This document shows positions 31,205-32,135 of a DNA stretch of 32,135 bases, piece by piece (the first letter of the stretch is position 1; each line of letters starts with the position of its first letter). This DNA comes from Thioalkalivibrio sulfidiphilus (lineage in GTDB: Bacteria > Pseudomonadota > Gammaproteobacteria > Ectothiorhodospirales > Ectothiorhodospiraceae). Where the stretch lies: the NCBI RefSeq assembly GCF_000377945.1, contig NZ_KB898956.1, forward strand, positions 1 through 32,135, given 5' to 3'. Position numbers and translations under genes: made by a program. Below the pieces are notes generated by a model. That model was not told where the DNA came from. It worked only from the letters and a program-made list of their open reading frames with translations, and did not search any database.

Positions 31205-32000
31205 CCGCCGCGATGTGGGCGGAGAGGACATAGTCCTCGACACCGCGACCCGGGGCCCAGTCCCTGATGAATTCCCTGGACTCGTCCTTGGGCGTGATGC
31301 GGATGTCGGAAAAGCCCGCATCATCCAGCATGGCGTGCAGGTCCGCCAGCAGCGGCGCACCCGAGATGCAGCCGGCATGTAGCACTGGGTCGTTTCTCAT
31401 CTCCTCGGGCAGTTCCGTGCTGGCCACCACGTCGGAGATGGCCAGGCGTCCGCCGGGCCTGAGGATGCGGAAGGCCTCCCGGAACACCTGGGGCTTGTCG
31501 GGGGAAAGGTTGATCACGCAGTTGGAGATGATCACGTCGGCGGTGTTGTCCGCTACCGGCAGGTGCTCGATCTCGCCCAGGCGGAACTCCACGTTATTGA
31601 AGCCGCCCTTTTCTGCATTGGCGCGCGCCTTGCTCACCATGGCGGGGGTCATGTCCACGCCGATCACCTTCCCGGTCTCGCCCACCTCGGCCGATGCCAG
31701 GAAGCAGTCGAAGCCGCCGCCGCTGCCCAGGTCCACCACCACCTCGCCGGGTTTGAGGCTCGCGATGGCACGGGGGTTGCCGCAGCCAAGCCCCATGTCG
31801 GCGCCTTCGGGCACCGTAGCCAGGTCCTGTGCTGAATAACCAAGGCGGGTGGAGATCAGGGTATTGATGGCGGCGTCATCGGATACACCGCAGCAACTGG
31901 ATGCCTCGCCGCAACAGTCCCCGCTGTTGCTGGCCTCGGCGACCCTGGCATAGCTCTCGCGCACGTGCTGGCGCAGTTCGTCTGCCTTCTTCTGGCTCAT
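31185..32000 (-). CDS. arsM: Arsenite S-adenosylmethionine methyltransferase
   Basis: A 271-residue soluble methyltransferase that converts arsenite to methylated, partly volatile arsenicals, a detoxification step. The S-adenosylmethionine site is VVVDLGSGGGFDCF (about residues 87-100), followed by VIGVDMTPAMVSKA. Family cysteines are present: C161 in ISNCVINLSPDKP and C211 in HAGCISGA are the usual arsenic ligands, C73 in LGCGNP is also conserved, and two N-terminal pairs (C29-C30, C36-C37) form the CC...CC cluster seen in many bacterial ArsM. The length is typical. The ATG at 32000 has only a weak ribosome site (CAGG). No ArsR regulator or other ars gene is visible; upstream (32001-32135) holds no recognisable gene. 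The stop lies inside the end of the EAL-CBS-GGDEF gene, so the two transcripts converge. Confidence 0.93.
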   Translation of the reverse strand: MSQKKADELRQHVRESYARVAEASNSGDCCGEASSCCGVSDDAAINTLISTRLGYSAQDLATVPEGADMGLGCGNPRAIASLKPGEVVVDLGSGGGFDCFLASAEVGETGKVIGVDMTPAMVSKARANAEKGGFNNVEFRLGEIEHLPVADNTADVIISNCVINLSPDKPQVFREAFRILRPGGRLAISDVVASTELPEEMRNDPVLHAGCISGAPLLADLHAMLDDAGFSDIRITPKDESREFIRDWAPGRGVEDYVLSAHIAAVKRVGR

Positions 32001-32135
32001 GGCCTGATACCTGAGTGGCTGGGATAGGCCATTATTCTATGCCTGATTCACTTCTCCTGCAGTGACCGGCGGTGTCTAGCCCGCATATCACACCACCCTT
32101 CTACTGCGGCCGCCGATCTGCTCGCTGTGACGGGG

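Overview
The window comes from a high-GC, Gram-negative chromosome. The complete type II secretion (gsp) operon with its gspL/M/N tail, the rhombosortase/GlyGly-CTERM pair, PhoX, DUF4019 and HPF-plus-cold-shock proteins, and the many GC-rich palindromic intergenic repeats all suggest a gammaproteobacterium. I would guess the Chromatiales/Ectothiorhodospiraceae, but that placement is inference from gene content only.

Layout. 1-228 (minus) is the 5' end of an IS1182-like transposase running off the window. 365-865 (minus) is an FHA-domain protein. 1154-15979 is the type II secretion operon in the order gspC-D-E-F, then an inserted module, then gspG-H-I-J-K-L-M-N. The inserted module (7014-10076) holds a small lipoprotein that looks like a free-standing subtilase propeptide, a subtilisin-like protease with its own propeptide and a C-terminal GlyGly-CTERM signal, and, on the opposite strand, the rhombosortase expected to process that signal. 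The secretion machine, a probable substrate, its sorting enzyme and a probable propeptide-type regulator therefore sit together. 16134-18158 is a Tat-signal PhoX-type phosphatase, closed by a strong terminator. 18442-21363 holds a BamD-like lipoprotein and a TonB-dependent receptor, with REP-like repeat pairs on both sides. 21755-22661 holds a DUF4019 lipoprotein and a two-helix membrane protein.

The right third concerns signalling and stress. It holds a large membrane PAS-GGDEF-EAL protein (22744-25974, minus), two gene remnants facing away from each other around 26480 (the HhH end of an ERCC4-type nuclease and a 3'-truncated cytochrome c), an HPF/RaiA-type ribosome factor with a cold-shock-like tail, a CBS-domain protein, a redoxin-like/2OG-Fe(II) oxygenase fusion, an EAL-CBS-GGDEF protein, and an arsenite methyltransferase (31185-32000, minus) whose 3' end overlaps the preceding gene.

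The most interesting points are: (1) the protease, free propeptide and rhombosortase module inside the secretion operon, with the sorting-signal end of the substrate encoded antisense to the end of its sortase; (2) an abrupt base-composition break inside the protease gene; (3) intercistronic repeats built from arrays of 7-base units, placed 0 to 13 bases after stop codons at three gsp junctions and one other gene, with a perfect palindrome covering the gspF start codon; and (4) a second, 8-base-period palindromic family lying just beyond the end of the truncated cytochrome gene. All functional calls were made by reading translated motifs by eye; no database search was run.
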